NCBI RefSeq assembly: GCF_001713475.1
Contig: NZ_CP016499.1
Span: 3,597,501 to 3,661,500 of the forward strand
Origin: Agrobacterium sp. RAC06
Lineage (GTDB): Bacteria; Pseudomonadota; Alphaproteobacteria; Rhizobiales; Rhizobiaceae
Direction: 5' to 3'
Length of the DNA: 64,000 nt
In this document: positions 46,780 to 54,843 of the stretch, piece after piece
Layout: every line of letters begins with the position of its first letter
Numbering within the stretch: position 1 is the stretch's first letter
The notes under the pieces: model-generated
The model's database searches: none
What the model was told of the DNA's origin: nothing
Seen by the model: only the letters and a program-made list of their open reading frames with translations
Made by a program: the position numbers and the translations under genes

Positions 46780-47594
46780 TGGACGTCGTGACACTAGGGC
46801 CACTTGCCTTCGCATCCGACAGGCTGGCGGCGATCATCGGGATCTTCGTGTTCCTCGGGGTCGGCTCATTTCTGGCGCGTCGCTATGACAAGCGGCTCGC
46901 GCCCTGGACGACCGCGGCGCTGCTGTCGGGTCTCATCGCTGCGCGGGCACTGCATGTCCTGATGCATCTCGACAGCTTTCTCAGCGAGCCGTGGCGCGTC
47001 CTGTATCTCTGGCAGGGCGGCTTTTCGATGGTTGGCGGCGCGATCGGTGTTGCGATCACGCTCATCTTTCTGATGCGTGAATCCCGGCAGACGCTGCCCC
47101 TTTCCGCCGTGACGTTCGCCGCAGGATGTTTTGTCTGGTTCGCGCTGACTATGCTCTGGCAAGCAGCCGAGGGGCCTGCAGCACCCCGCTTCACGCTGGC
47201 AAATCTTGATGGATCTCAGTTTGTCGCTTTGTCAGAGCGCGCCGGACGCCCCGCCGTCGTGAACCTCTGGGCAACCTGGTGCCCGCCGTGTCGCCGTGAA
47301 ATGCCACTTCTGGCAGAAGTGGCTGCGGCTCGGGCAGACGTCGATTTCATCTTCGCCAATCAGGGTGAAGGGCCAGCAGTGATCAAGGCGTATCTCGCGG
47401 ACGAAAACCTCCGGCTTGAAGCCATCCTGCTTGATCCTGCCCGTTCCCTTTCGCGCCACTACGCAGCGCCTGGAATGCCGGTCACCCTCTTTCTTGGCGC
47501 TGACGGCCAAGTTGTCACGACCCATTTCGGAGAGATTTCGCGCGAGGCTTTGAATGCCGCCATCGCCCGACTGATCCCCGCAGACAAGGAATAA
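46779..47594 (+). CDS. Membrane-anchored TlpA-type thioredoxin (Lgt-like N-terminal helices)
   Basis: A 271-residue fusion. Residues 1-125 contain three or four membrane helices resembling part of prolipoprotein diacylglyceryl transferase (GGFSMVGGAIGVAITLIFLM). Residues 130-270 form a periplasmic TlpA/ResA thioredoxin with active site TWCPPCRREMP near residue 165. It probably receives electrons from the DsbD encoded just before (one-base overlap) and reduces periplasmic partners. The Lgt-like part lacks most of the enzyme, so it is likely just an anchor. ScsD is the nearest named parallel. Confidence 0.87.
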   Translation: MDVVTLGPLAFASDRLAAIIGIFVFLGVGSFLARRYDKRLAPWTTAALLSGLIAARALHVLMHLDSFLSEPWRVLYLWQGGFSMVGGAIGVAITLIFLMRESRQTLPLSAVTFAAGCFVWFALTMLWQAAEGPAAPRFTLANLDGSQFVALSERAGRPAVVNLWATWCPPCRREMPLLAEVAAARADVDFIFANQGEGPAVIKAYLADENLRLEAILLDPARSLSRHYAAPGMPVTLFLGADGQVVTTHFGEISREALNAAIARLIPADKE

Positions 47595-47600
47595 CAGAGA

Positions 47601-48308
47601 ATGAGACTTGCAGATTTGCGGCCGGTTATCGGCATCCTGAAGAAACTAGGCGTAGGGGCGGGGCTCGCTCTCCTGCTTGCCGCCTGCTCGCAGACGACGG
47701 GCACGCCGTCTCAGCCATCTCCACCGCCTATCGATCCGGCGTTGCAGGCTATGTATGGCGAAGTGCAGGACGGCGAGGAGATCATTCCTGCTGTCGATGT
47801 GTCGAAGATGGATCCGCGCAATGTTCGCCAGGTCGTCAACTACCGCACCTCCTACGCGCCCGGTACGATCGTGGTCGATCCCTATGCCCGCTTCCTCTAT
47901 CTCGTCATGGAGGATGACAAGGCGATGCGCTACGGCGTCGGCGTCGCCAAGGCCGGTTTGGAATTTGAGGGCGAGGGCGATATCAAGCGCAAGGCTCGCT
48001 GGCCGGGCTGGGTGCCGACGCCCAACATGATCGCCCGCGAACCTGACCGTTATGGCCCACTGGCCCAGGGCTTGCCCGGCGGCATAGACAATCCGCTCGG
48101 TGCGCGCGCGCTCTATCTCTATCAGGGCGGAAAAGACACGCTCTACCGGATCCATGGCACCAACGAGGCCTGGTCGATCGGCCAGTCTGTCTCGTCGGGT
48201 TGCATTCGCCTTCTCAACCAGGACATCATCGATCTGCACGCCCGTGTTCCGGAAGGGTCAAAGATGGTTGTCCTCACTGCCGAAGAGTCCGGAAAGGGAG
48301 AATTCTGA
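47601..48308 (+). CDS. L,D-transpeptidase (YkuD domain) lipoprotein
   Basis: A 235-residue envelope protein. A lipobox LLAAC near residue 30 predicts a lipid anchor. The YkuD domain occupies the C-terminal two thirds and ends with the catalytic HGTNEAWSIG and SSGCIRL signature. It cross-links peptidoglycan stems or attaches outer-membrane protein anchors to them. Besides the lipid cysteine, the catalytic cysteine is the only one, so its activity depends on that thiol staying reduced. This explains its place among DsbD, TlpA, DsbA and DsbG genes. The stop overlaps the next start. Confidence 0.92.
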   Translation: MRLADLRPVIGILKKLGVGAGLALLLAACSQTTGTPSQPSPPPIDPALQAMYGEVQDGEEIIPAVDVSKMDPRNVRQVVNYRTSYAPGTIVVDPYARFLYLVMEDDKAMRYGVGVAKAGLEFEGEGDIKRKARWPGWVPTPNMIAREPDRYGPLAQGLPGGIDNPLGARALYLYQGGKDTLYRIHGTNEAWSIGQSVSSGCIRLLNQDIIDLHARVPEGSKMVVLTAEESGKGEF

Positions 48309-48919
48309 TGATGAAGCGTCGCACCATCCTGACATCAGGGCTCGCCCTTGGCACGTTCTCCGTCTTCGGCAGTCGCCTGGCCTTCGGGCAAGAACTGACA
48401 AAGGACGAGGTCTTCAACGACAAGGACGCACCGTTTCTCGGCAATCCGAAGGGCGACGTCACGGTTGTCGAGTTCTTCGACTATCAGTGCCCCTACTGCA
48501 AAAAGGCGCATCCCATGGTGAAAAAGGTCATCGAAAGGGACGGCAATGTGAAGCTGGTCATGAAGGACTGGCCGATCTTCGGCGATGCCTCGATCTTCGC
48601 TGCCCAGGCGGTGCTGGGTGCAGCCCAGATCGGCAAATATGAGATTGCCATGGGTGCGCTGATGAAGACAAAGGGCAAGCTGACACATGATGACATCGAG
48701 AGCACGCTGACCGGTGCAGGCTTGTCCATGGATGAAATCGCTGTTGCCGTGAACAGACACGTCGAAAAGATCTCTGGCCTGCTGGACCGCAATTACGCGC
48801 AGGCCACGGCCTTCAACTTCGCGGGCACTCCGGCCTACGTTATCGGAGCGAGCCTCTATCCCGGTGTGTTGGACGAGAAGGGGCTCGTTGATGCGATCGC
48901 GCGCGCCCGGCAGGGCTGA
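48308..48919 (+). CDS. DsbA-family periplasmic thiol-disulfide protein (ScsC/Com1-like)
   Basis: A 203-residue exported thioredoxin-fold protein. The signal peptide (KRRTILTSGLALGTFSVFG) carries a twin-arginine-like start. The active site is FFDYQCPYCKKAHP near residue 67, with a helical insertion and a cis-proline loop GTPAYVIG, as in DsbA relatives such as ScsC and BdbD. Whether it oxidises or isomerises is not certain; next to a DsbD it may be kept reduced. GGGAG lies eight bases upstream of the ATG, which overlaps the transpeptidase stop. Confidence 0.91.
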   Translation: MMKRRTILTSGLALGTFSVFGSRLAFGQELTKDEVFNDKDAPFLGNPKGDVTVVEFFDYQCPYCKKAHPMVKKVIERDGNVKLVMKDWPIFGDASIFAAQAVLGAAQIGKYEIAMGALMKTKGKLTHDDIESTLTGAGLSMDEIAVAVNRHVEKISGLLDRNYAQATAFNFAGTPAYVIGASLYPGVLDEKGLVDAIARARQG

Positions 48920-48923
48920 GCGC

Positions 48924-49118
48924 ATGCGTTCGATTTCAAAGTGCAGCCGCCGCGACGTCCTCGCTCGTGGCCTCGCCGTCGTGATGGCCCCTGCGGGTGA
49001 AGCGCTGGCGGCTTCCACCGTCGTCGGCCGGCTGGAGAGTGTCAGTAGATCCGCAGGTGGAGGTTCGCGCGCCGCCCCGGCACGAGGCGACCATCAAGTC
49101 CGACGTCAAACCGCCTGA
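48924..49118 (+). CDS. Possible 64-residue Tat-signal stub (truncated gene)
   Basis: A short frame right after the DsbA-like gene encodes a twin-arginine-like leader (CSRRDVLARGLAVVMAPAGE, cleavage near ALAAS) followed by about 30 residues with no recognisable fold. It overlaps the convergent soxT gene by 13 bases. It looks like the N terminus of an exported protein cut off by rearrangement at the border of the sox locus. It could also be chance. Confidence 0.3.
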   Translation: MRSISKCSRRDVLARGLAVVMAPAGEALAASTVVGRLESVSRSAGGGSRAAPARGDHQVRRQTA

Positions 49119-50152
49119 AAGCCGCCGATCAATTGCCGCAGTCCTACCAGGGCACCGACCACGATGCATAATAGGGTGACCGGGCCTGACCAGGAGAGGG
49201 CTGCAAAACCAGACACGCCCTGACCGATTGAACAGCCCATGGCAATGATGCCGCCAACGCCCATAAGGGCCGCGCCGCCGACCTGTCGCCCAAGTTCGCG
49301 GGGGTCTTCGCATGCTTCCCAGACGAAGGTGCCCTTGATCATCGAGCCGATGAAGGCACCGAGGGCGACGCCGACCACTGAACCGACAGAAAAGGTGATG
49401 CCTCCGGCCGTTGCCGTCATCAGATAGATCAATGTCCGGCCGATCGGGGCGGTGAAGGATGGGCCTTCGGGCGCGACGGCACCGAGACTTGCGTCGGACA
49501 GGAAGCTTGTTCCCGCGAAACACCAGGTGACGGCGAGCCCCGCCGCGATGCCCCAGGCGATCATCTTTCGGTCTGCCCGAAGACGCTCGTTGGACAGCGC
49601 CCATGCGAAGCAGGCTATCGCAATCGCAATCACCGTCAGCAAGGCAGGGATGCCCAGTGACGTCTCGAGGTCATACACGATGCCACCGGGACCGTCGGCC
49701 TCGGGCTGCGGAAACAGGGATGTCCGCAAGGTTGCCAGAGGACCGGAGAGCGCCATGAAGCCAGTAATGCCCATGACAACGAGCAGAACGAGCGAACGAA
49801 GGTCGCCGCCGCCGAAACGTGCGAGAGCGCCAAATCCGCAATTGCCGGCCATGGCCATGCCATAGCCAAACATCAGCCCTCCCACGACCGAGGCTAGTGG
49901 GTTCCAGGCGATCGCGTGATAAAGAGTACCTTCGAGATTGATCCAACCGATACGCGCGCCGAACTGAGTTCCGAGTATCGCGACTCCCAGCACGATGCCC
50001 CACAACCTCAACCGCTTCTGATCGGTGCCATATACCGCTGTTTCAAGAGCCGCGAGCGTGCACAAACCGCCCAAACGCCAGCCGAGGCCCAATATCAGCC
50101 CCCCCGCCAGCCCGACCAGTGCAGCCAGGAATCCGATAGGCAAGCTTTCCAT
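49106..50152 (-). CDS. soxT: YeeE/YedE family sulfur permease SoxT
   Basis: A 348-residue inner-membrane protein with about nine helices and the cysteine motifs of the YeeE/TsuA family: GNCGFGALARFG near residue 105 and MGCSIGQGVSG near 310. The family imports thiosulfate or sulfane sulfur through the membrane by cysteine relay. GGGAGG lies eight bases upstream of the ATG. It lies 21 bases behind soxR, and the order soxT-soxR-soxS on one strand, divergent from soxVW, is that known from Rhizobiales sox loci. It may also feed the SoxR sensor with its signal. Confidence 0.88.
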   Translation of the reverse strand: MESLPIGFLAALVGLAGGLILGLGWRLGGLCTLAALETAVYGTDQKRLRLWGIVLGVAILGTQFGARIGWINLEGTLYHAIAWNPLASVVGGLMFGYGMAMAGNCGFGALARFGGGDLRSLVLLVVMGITGFMALSGPLATLRTSLFPQPEADGPGGIVYDLETSLGIPALLTVIAIAIACFAWALSNERLRADRKMIAWGIAAGLAVTWCFAGTSFLSDASLGAVAPEGPSFTAPIGRTLIYLMTATAGGITFSVGSVVGVALGAFIGSMIKGTFVWEACEDPRELGRQVGGAALMGVGGIIAMGCSIGQGVSGFAALSWSGPVTLLCIVVGALVGLRQLIGGFQAV

Positions 50153-50173
50153 GTCTTTCGCCTCCCAACGAAT

Positions 50174-50512
50174 CTACATGTACGCCCCGTCCTCGAACAG
50201 GTTTGCCAAGAATACGACTGTCTTGCGGACTTTGTCATCCTCAATGGAGTAGAAGATGGCATTGCCGTCGCGACGGGCCGCCACAAGCCTTTCGAGGCGC
50301 AATCGGGCAAGTTGCTGACTGACCACCGCCTGGCGTGCCGAAAGTAGGTTTTCGAGCTCTGTCACGCTCTTCGGTCCGCTGAGAAGATGGCACAGGATCG
50401 TCAGGCGTCCGTCGTGTCCCAGTGCCTTAAGGAATTTCGAAGCGGAGTCAGCCCTCTGAATGAGTTTATCAACGGCACCATCCTTTGGCACTGTCTCAGT
50501 ATCAGCGTTCAC
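50174..50512 (-). CDS. soxR: SoxR, ArsR family repressor of the sox genes
   Basis: A 112-residue winged-helix repressor of the SoxR/BigR/SqrR group, which senses sulfane sulfur through a cysteine pair. The helix-turn-helix is SVTELENLLSARQAVVSQQL (residues about 49-68), followed by the wing RDGNAIFYSI. Cys41 (LTILCHLL) is at the position of the first sensor cysteine. The second, expected near residue 107, is missing: the C terminus reads FLANLFEDGAYM. It starts with GTG. Probable targets are AT-rich boxes in the soxS-soxV and soxW-soxX gaps. It is cotranscribed with soxT. Confidence 0.88.
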   Translation of the reverse strand: MNADTETVPKDGAVDKLIQRADSASKFLKALGHDGRLTILCHLLSGPKSVTELENLLSARQAVVSQQLARLRLERLVAARRDGNAIFYSIEDDKVRKTVVFLANLFEDGAYM

Positions 50513-50651
50513 AATCTCAGGTCCCTAGCGCAATCCCAGCGTTCCGACGCAGCCCAAGCCGCATCCGGCGAAGGCCGGCCGCCCCAAATCCTGGCCAACC
50601 GACTCCCATGGCAGCTATACTGCGGCTTTCGAATATAAGATACATGCCGCC

Positions 50652-51017
50652 TCAATCCGAGGTGATGCCGCCGGCCTCGGTGGTCAGTTCGGTGAGCAGA
50701 CCCCAGAAGAACTCATCGCCAGGATAGCCCTCAATCCGCCCAGTCTCCCGGCCATCAACGACAAGAACAAAGGTGGGCGTGAAAGTGACCGGGCGATCGA
50801 GTCGGAGATCTGCCGGTACCGGAGTATGAAGGTTGAGCCTGCGAAGTGGCGCTGCCTGTCCTTCGGCGGTCCTGGGATAGGCTGGGGCAATCTCGGCATC
50901 CCATCGCGCGCAATAGACACATCCCGCCTGCTCGAACATCAACAGCTCCATCGCCGCGCCCGGCGATGGGAGCAGCGTGATCAGAAACATGAAAATCGGC
51001 ATCCAGTGAGCGCGCAT
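50652..51017 (-). CDS. soxS: SoxS periplasmic thioredoxin
   Basis: A 121-residue thioredoxin-like protein with a signal peptide (FMFLITLLPSPGAA). The active site is FEQAGCVYCARWD near residue 35, and the cis-proline loop is TFTPTFVLV. SoxS reactivates the SoxYZ carrier by reducing an unwanted disulfide on SoxY. It is divergent from soxV with an operator-like box between. About 140 bases separate it from soxR on the same strand, with no strong terminator. Confidence 0.9.
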   Translation of the reverse strand: MRAHWMPIFMFLITLLPSPGAAMELLMFEQAGCVYCARWDAEIAPAYPRTAEGQAAPLRRLNLHTPVPADLRLDRPVTFTPTFVLVVDGRETGRIEGYPGDEFFWGLLTELTTEAGGITSD

Positions 51018-51028
51018 GTTGACAGTCT

Positions 51029-51050
51029 ACATATAAACATAGAGATATTC
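51029..51050. promoter_or_regulatory. AT-rich box in the soxS-soxV divergent region
   Basis: acatataaacatagagatatt resembles the palindrome before blh, sharing the core AAACATANANAT. In a related Rhizobiales species SoxR binds the equivalent soxS-soxV gap. It lies 12-33 bases before the soxS start and about 80 before soxV. Confidence 0.6.
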
Positions 51051-51126
51051 TAATTGGAAACGCTCGCGAGCGCAATTGTCGGCACGCGAGAAGCCGAACG
51101 GTCAGGTAAGGCGCTTGGGAGGGGCC

Positions 51127-51864
51127 ATGCTGGAGATCAGTTATGGCGGTGCCATTCTCGCAGGACTTCTGTCTTTCCTTTCGCCCTGCATACTGCCGAT
51201 GGTTCCGTTCTACCTTTCATATATGGCAGGCCTTTCGGTTCAGGAGTTGCGGCAAGGCGATGGAATTTCGCCTGTCGCGCAGCGACGTCTGCTTATCCAA
51301 TCCGTCGCCTTCGCCGCCGGGGTCACCACAATCTTTGTCTTGCTCGGGATGGGCGCCACCGCTGCCGGGCATCTCTTCATCCAATGGAAGCAGCCATTGT
51401 CATGGCTGGCGGCTGGCATCCTCATCCTGTTCGGTTTGCATTTCCTTGGCGTCCTGCGCATCGGCTTCCTCTATCGCGAGGCAAGGGTGCAGTCGTCCGC
51501 CGATCCAACCACCCTTGCCGGCGCCTATCTGATGGGATTGGCCTTCGGGTTCGGCTGGACCCCCTGTGTTGGGCCGGCTCTTGCGGCGATCCTCATGGTG
51601 GCGAGCGGCATGGGCGATGTCTGGCGTGGCGGGCTACTGCTGCTCGCCTATGGGATCGGTATGACCGCGCCCTTCGTCGTCGCCGGGTTGTTTGCCCGTC
51701 CTTTCCTGTCCTTCGTCGGCAGACATCGGGCACTCATGGGCTATGTCGAAAAGCTGATGGGGGTAATGCTGATCGTTTTCGGCATCCTGATCGCGACGAA
51801 TACCGTCAATCTGATTGCCGACTTTCTCGTTCGTAACTTCGATTGGTCTGCGACGCTGAAATAA
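51127..51864 (+). CDS. soxV: SoxV, CcdA-type membrane electron carrier
   Basis: A 245-residue inner-membrane protein of the CcdA/DsbD-beta family, with six helices and the two redox cysteines in LSPCILPMVPF (residues about 20-30) and GWTPCVGPAL (about 145-155). It moves electrons from cytoplasmic thioredoxin to SoxW and SoxS. The ATG at 51127 is directly preceded by GGGAGGGG; an upstream in-frame start at 51076 is unlikely. It is followed 15 bases later by soxW. Confidence 0.93.
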   Translation: MLEISYGGAILAGLLSFLSPCILPMVPFYLSYMAGLSVQELRQGDGISPVAQRRLLIQSVAFAAGVTTIFVLLGMGATAAGHLFIQWKQPLSWLAAGILILFGLHFLGVLRIGFLYREARVQSSADPTTLAGAYLMGLAFGFGWTPCVGPALAAILMVASGMGDVWRGGLLLLAYGIGMTAPFVVAGLFARPFLSFVGRHRALMGYVEKLMGVMLIVFGILIATNTVNLIADFLVRNFDWSATLK

Positions 51865-51879
51865 TCTGGAGGAGAGCTA

Positions 51880-52455
51880 ATGTCCCGGTGGAAATTTTTC
51901 CTGGCCTGCGTCTTGCTGATGACAGGTCCCATGCTGGCAGCGTCTTCGTTGGCGGCCGAACTGGGCGATGATGGACTTCATAAGCCGTCATGGCTTCGCG
52001 AGACGTTCAAGGATCTGAGGGAAGACCTCAGTGATGCCAATTCTGAAAACAAGCGCCTGCTCCTCATCGTCGAGCAACGCGGCTGTATCTACTGCACCAA
52101 GATGCATGAAGAGGTTTTCTCCGATCCTGGCATCGGAGCATTCATCCGAGAGCACTTTTATGTGGTGCAGCTCAATCTCTTCGGCGATATCGAGGTGACC
52201 GATTTCGACGGCACGGTGTTGCCTGAAAAAGAGATGGCCATCCGCTGGGGCGTGATGTTCACGCCGACCCTGATTTTTCTGCCCGAGGACGTTGGCTCAG
52301 GCCTGTCCGCGCAACAGGCGGCCGTCGCGGCCATGCCGGGTGCATTCGGCAAGGGGACAACCTCGGCATTGCTCAACTGGATCGTTGATCACGGGTATCA
52401 ATCGGGCGAGCATTTTCAGAAATTCCTTGCCAGACAAATGACGATTGAAAATTAA
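51880..52455 (+). CDS. soxW: SoxW periplasmic thioredoxin
   Basis: A 191-residue exported thioredoxin (signal FFLACVLLMTGPMLAASSLA). The active site is EQRGCIYCTKMH near residue 65, and FTPTLIFLP holds the cis-proline. It is the partner of SoxV and helps keep Sox proteins reduced. GGAGGAG lies upstream of the ATG. The gene is separated by 106 bases, including an AT-rich box, from the soxX operon. Confidence 0.92.
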   Translation: MSRWKFFLACVLLMTGPMLAASSLAAELGDDGLHKPSWLRETFKDLREDLSDANSENKRLLLIVEQRGCIYCTKMHEEVFSDPGIGAFIREHFYVVQLNLFGDIEVTDFDGTVLPEKEMAIRWGVMFTPTLIFLPEDVGSGLSAQQAAVAAMPGAFGKGTTSALLNWIVDHGYQSGEHFQKFLARQMTIEN

Positions 52456-52481
52456 CTCAATTAAACAATCAGATACCGGTT

Positions 52482-52506
52482 ATTCAAAAATATATATATA
52501 GGTATT
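52482..52506 (+). promoter_or_regulatory. AT-rich box in the soxW-soxX gap
   Basis: attcaaaaatatatatatagg (from 52482) fits the same loose pattern as the boxes at 51029 and 41662 (AAAAATATATAT). It lies about 60 bases before soxX. SoxR binding in this gap is known in a related Rhizobiales organism. Confidence 0.55.
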
Positions 52507-52561
52507 GTTATACGCTTCGTTTGGCGCTAACCTGTCTTCAGGAGAGAAGTGGGAGGAGTCG

Positions 52562-53035
52562 ATGAACTGGCAGCTTTGTCTGGCAGCACTGGTCGCGGGA
52601 GCGAGCGTCACGCCGGCGCTCGGCGAAACGGCGCCTGGTGCAATCGTGTTTCAGGAGGGGGCTGTTGCGGCCTCGCTTTCCGGCGCGCCGGGGGACGCAA
52701 AATCCGGCATCAAGATCATGACGACGAATGCGCTCGGCAACTGCGTGGCCTGCCATACCGTCGCAGCCCTGCCTGACGTGCAGTTTCCGGGGGATATCGC
52801 GCCGCCGCTTGACGGTGTTGCGGATCGCTACAGCGAGGCGGAGATCCGCGGCATCGTGGCCAATGCGAAGAACACCTTCGAAGACAGCTTCATGCCGGCC
52901 TTCTACAAGATCGACGGGTTCGTCCGTCCCGGTGACGGCTTCACGGGCAAGGCGCCCAAGGGTCCGCTTTCGCCTGTCCTCTCGGCGCAGCAAATCGAGG
53001 ATGTCGTCGCCTATCTGATGACGCTCAAGGAATAG
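52562..53035 (+). CDS. soxX: SoxX, c-type cytochrome of SoxXA
   Basis: A 157-residue exported cytochrome with one heme site, GNCVACHTVAAL, near residue 60. It is the small subunit of SoxXA, which joins thiosulfate to the SoxY cysteine with release of two electrons. The ATG at 52562 has GGGAGGAG just upstream; an in-frame ATG at 52505 precedes it but lacks a binding site. Signal peptide ends near TPALGE. It opens the main soxXYZABCDEF operon. Confidence 0.95.
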   Translation: MNWQLCLAALVAGASVTPALGETAPGAIVFQEGAVAASLSGAPGDAKSGIKIMTTNALGNCVACHTVAALPDVQFPGDIAPPLDGVADRYSEAEIRGIVANAKNTFEDSFMPAFYKIDGFVRPGDGFTGKAPKGPLSPVLSAQQIEDVVAYLMTLKE

Positions 53036-53052
53036 GATTGAGGAGAACCGAA

Positions 53053-53472
53053 ATGAGTTTCACAAGACGCGACATGCTGTTCATCGGGCTTGGAGGCGTG
53101 GTCGCGGCCACTTTGCCAAGTCTGGCAGCTGCGGCAACAACTGAGGAACTGGTCAAGGCCTTCACTGGCGGGGCAACGCCCGGAACCGACGGTATCACGC
53201 TGACGGCGCCCGAGATTGCCGAGAACGGCAATACAGTCCCAGTCTCGGTCGATGCCCCCGGTGCAGTCTCGATCATGCTGCTCGCCACCGGAAATCCGGA
53301 GCCTGCAGTTGCGACGTTCACGTTCGGTCCCGCAGCTGGAAATCATATGGCCGCAACGCGGATCCGCTTGGCCAAGACACAGGACGTCGTCGCGCTGGCG
53401 AAAATGGCGGACGGGTCCATCAGGCAGGCACAAGCAACAGTGAAGGTCACCATCGGCGGATGCGGCGGCTGA
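53053..53472 (+). CDS. soxY: SoxY, sulfur-carrier subunit
   Basis: A 139-residue protein with a Tat signal (TRRDMLFIGLGGV) and the hallmark C-terminal GGCGG swinging arm, whose cysteine holds the sulfur intermediates. SoxY pairs with SoxZ and is exported with it. GAGGAG lies seven bases upstream of ATG 53053; 53038 is an alternative in-frame start. The body is an immunoglobulin-like fold (FGPAAGNHMAATRIRLA). Confidence 0.96.
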   Translation: MSFTRRDMLFIGLGGVVAATLPSLAAAATTEELVKAFTGGATPGTDGITLTAPEIAENGNTVPVSVDAPGAVSIMLLATGNPEPAVATFTFGPAAGNHMAATRIRLAKTQDVVALAKMADGSIRQAQATVKVTIGGCGG

Positions 53473-53491
53473 ATTCGGAGGAGGAATAACA

Positions 53492-53821
53492 ATGGCAGAC
53501 GATGCAAAACCACGCGTGAAGGTACCGAAGTCGGCGAAGGCTGGCGAGTCGGTGACCATCAAGGCGCTGATCAGTCACAAGATGGAATCCGGCCAGCGCA
53601 AGGACGCGCAAGGCGCCGTCATTCCCCGGTCGATCATCAACCGCTTCACCTGTGATTTCAACGGCGTCAACGTCATTGACGTTGCCATCGATCCAGCGGT
53701 TTCGACAAACCCCTATTTCGAATTCGAAGCGAAAGTCGACGCTGCCGGCGAATTCGTCTTCACCTGGTATGACGACGACGGCTCTGTTTACACGGACAAG
53801 AAGCCGATCGAAGTTGCCTGA
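53492..53821 (+). CDS. soxZ: SoxZ, carrier partner of SoxY
   Basis: A 109-residue beta-sandwich protein without a signal peptide. It is presumably carried out through the Tat system with SoxY. Family segments are the opening KPRVKVPKSAKAGE, VTIKALISHKMESG and FTWYDDDGS. GGAGGAG precedes the ATG. It lies 19 bases after soxY, and 36 before soxA. Confidence 0.96.
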   Translation: MADDAKPRVKVPKSAKAGESVTIKALISHKMESGQRKDAQGAVIPRSIINRFTCDFNGVNVIDVAIDPAVSTNPYFEFEAKVDAAGEFVFTWYDDDGSVYTDKKPIEVA

Positions 53822-53857
53822 TCACTGACGCGCAACGATCTCGGGGAGGGAGTTCTC

Positions 53858-54724
53858 ATGCACGGCAAGTCCAAACTAGTTGCAGTTCTGGCGGCCATCG
53901 GCCTTGTTGCCTCCGCTGCTGCGCATGCGGATCCGGTCGAGGATACGCTCACGGTCGAGACGGATGATGGCACGATCGAGCTCGTGACCAAGACGGCTGC
54001 ACCCGCATTTCTCAAGGATACATTTGATACCATCTATTCGGGTTGGTTGTTCCGTGAGGCCGAAACACGCGACCTGCAGAAGGACGACTTCGACAATCCG
54101 GGCATGGTCTTCGTTGATCGTGGTCTCGATGCCTGGAACGAAACCATGGGCAAGAATGGCGAGTCCTGTGCAGGCTGTCACGAGGGGCCGGAAAGCATGA
54201 AGGGGCTGCGCACGGTTCTGCCCCGGGTCGATGCCAAGTCCGGCAAGCTGATGATCATGGAAGACTACATCAATTCCTGTGTCACCAAGGAGATGGGCCT
54301 GGAAGCCTGGGGTGTCACGTCCGACAAAATGAAGGACATGATGGCCCTGATCTCCGTCCAGTCGCGCGGTGAGGTGGTGAATGTCGCCATCGATGGCCCG
54401 GCCCAGTCCTTCTGGGAGCACGGCAAGGAGATCTACTACACGCGCTACGGTCAATTGGAGATGTCTTGCGCAAACTGTCATGAGAACAATTACGGCCGGA
54501 TGATCCGTGCCGACCATCTTTCGCAGGGGCAGGTCAACGGGTTCCCGACCTATCGCCTGAAGGACGCCGGTATTCTGAGCGCGCAGCAGCGGTTCGTCGG
54601 GTGTGTGCGCGACACGCGTGCCGAAACCTTCAAGGCAGGATCGGACGAGTTCAAGGCGCTTGAGCTTTATGTGGCCTCGCGCGGGAATGGTCTGTCGATC
54701 GAGGGCGTCTCCGTCCGACACTGA
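53858..54724 (+). CDS. soxA: SoxA, diheme c-type cytochrome
   Basis: A 288-residue exported cytochrome with two heme sites, ESCAGCHEG near residue 107 and MSCANCHEN near 207. It also has the active-site cysteine ligand in FVGCVRDTR near 250, which is persulfurated in the mature enzyme. With SoxX it forms SoxXA and loads thiosulfate onto SoxYZ. Signal peptide ends near AAAHA. The heme-less first site seen in some SoxA proteins is not the case here: both CxxCH motifs are intact. Confidence 0.96.
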   Translation: MHGKSKLVAVLAAIGLVASAAAHADPVEDTLTVETDDGTIELVTKTAAPAFLKDTFDTIYSGWLFREAETRDLQKDDFDNPGMVFVDRGLDAWNETMGKNGESCAGCHEGPESMKGLRTVLPRVDAKSGKLMIMEDYINSCVTKEMGLEAWGVTSDKMKDMMALISVQSRGEVVNVAIDGPAQSFWEHGKEIYYTRYGQLEMSCANCHENNYGRMIRADHLSQGQVNGFPTYRLKDAGILSAQQRFVGCVRDTRAETFKAGSDEFKALELYVASRGNGLSIEGVSVRH

Positions 54725-54843
54725 ACAAGATGGCGCGGCCGGGAAAGCCCGACCGCCCAAACACTTTGAACGAACATTATTGGCAAGCAGGACCACGTCT
54801 TCGGCGTGGATGGATTTCCTGTGCTTGCTGGAGGGAATGCGGG

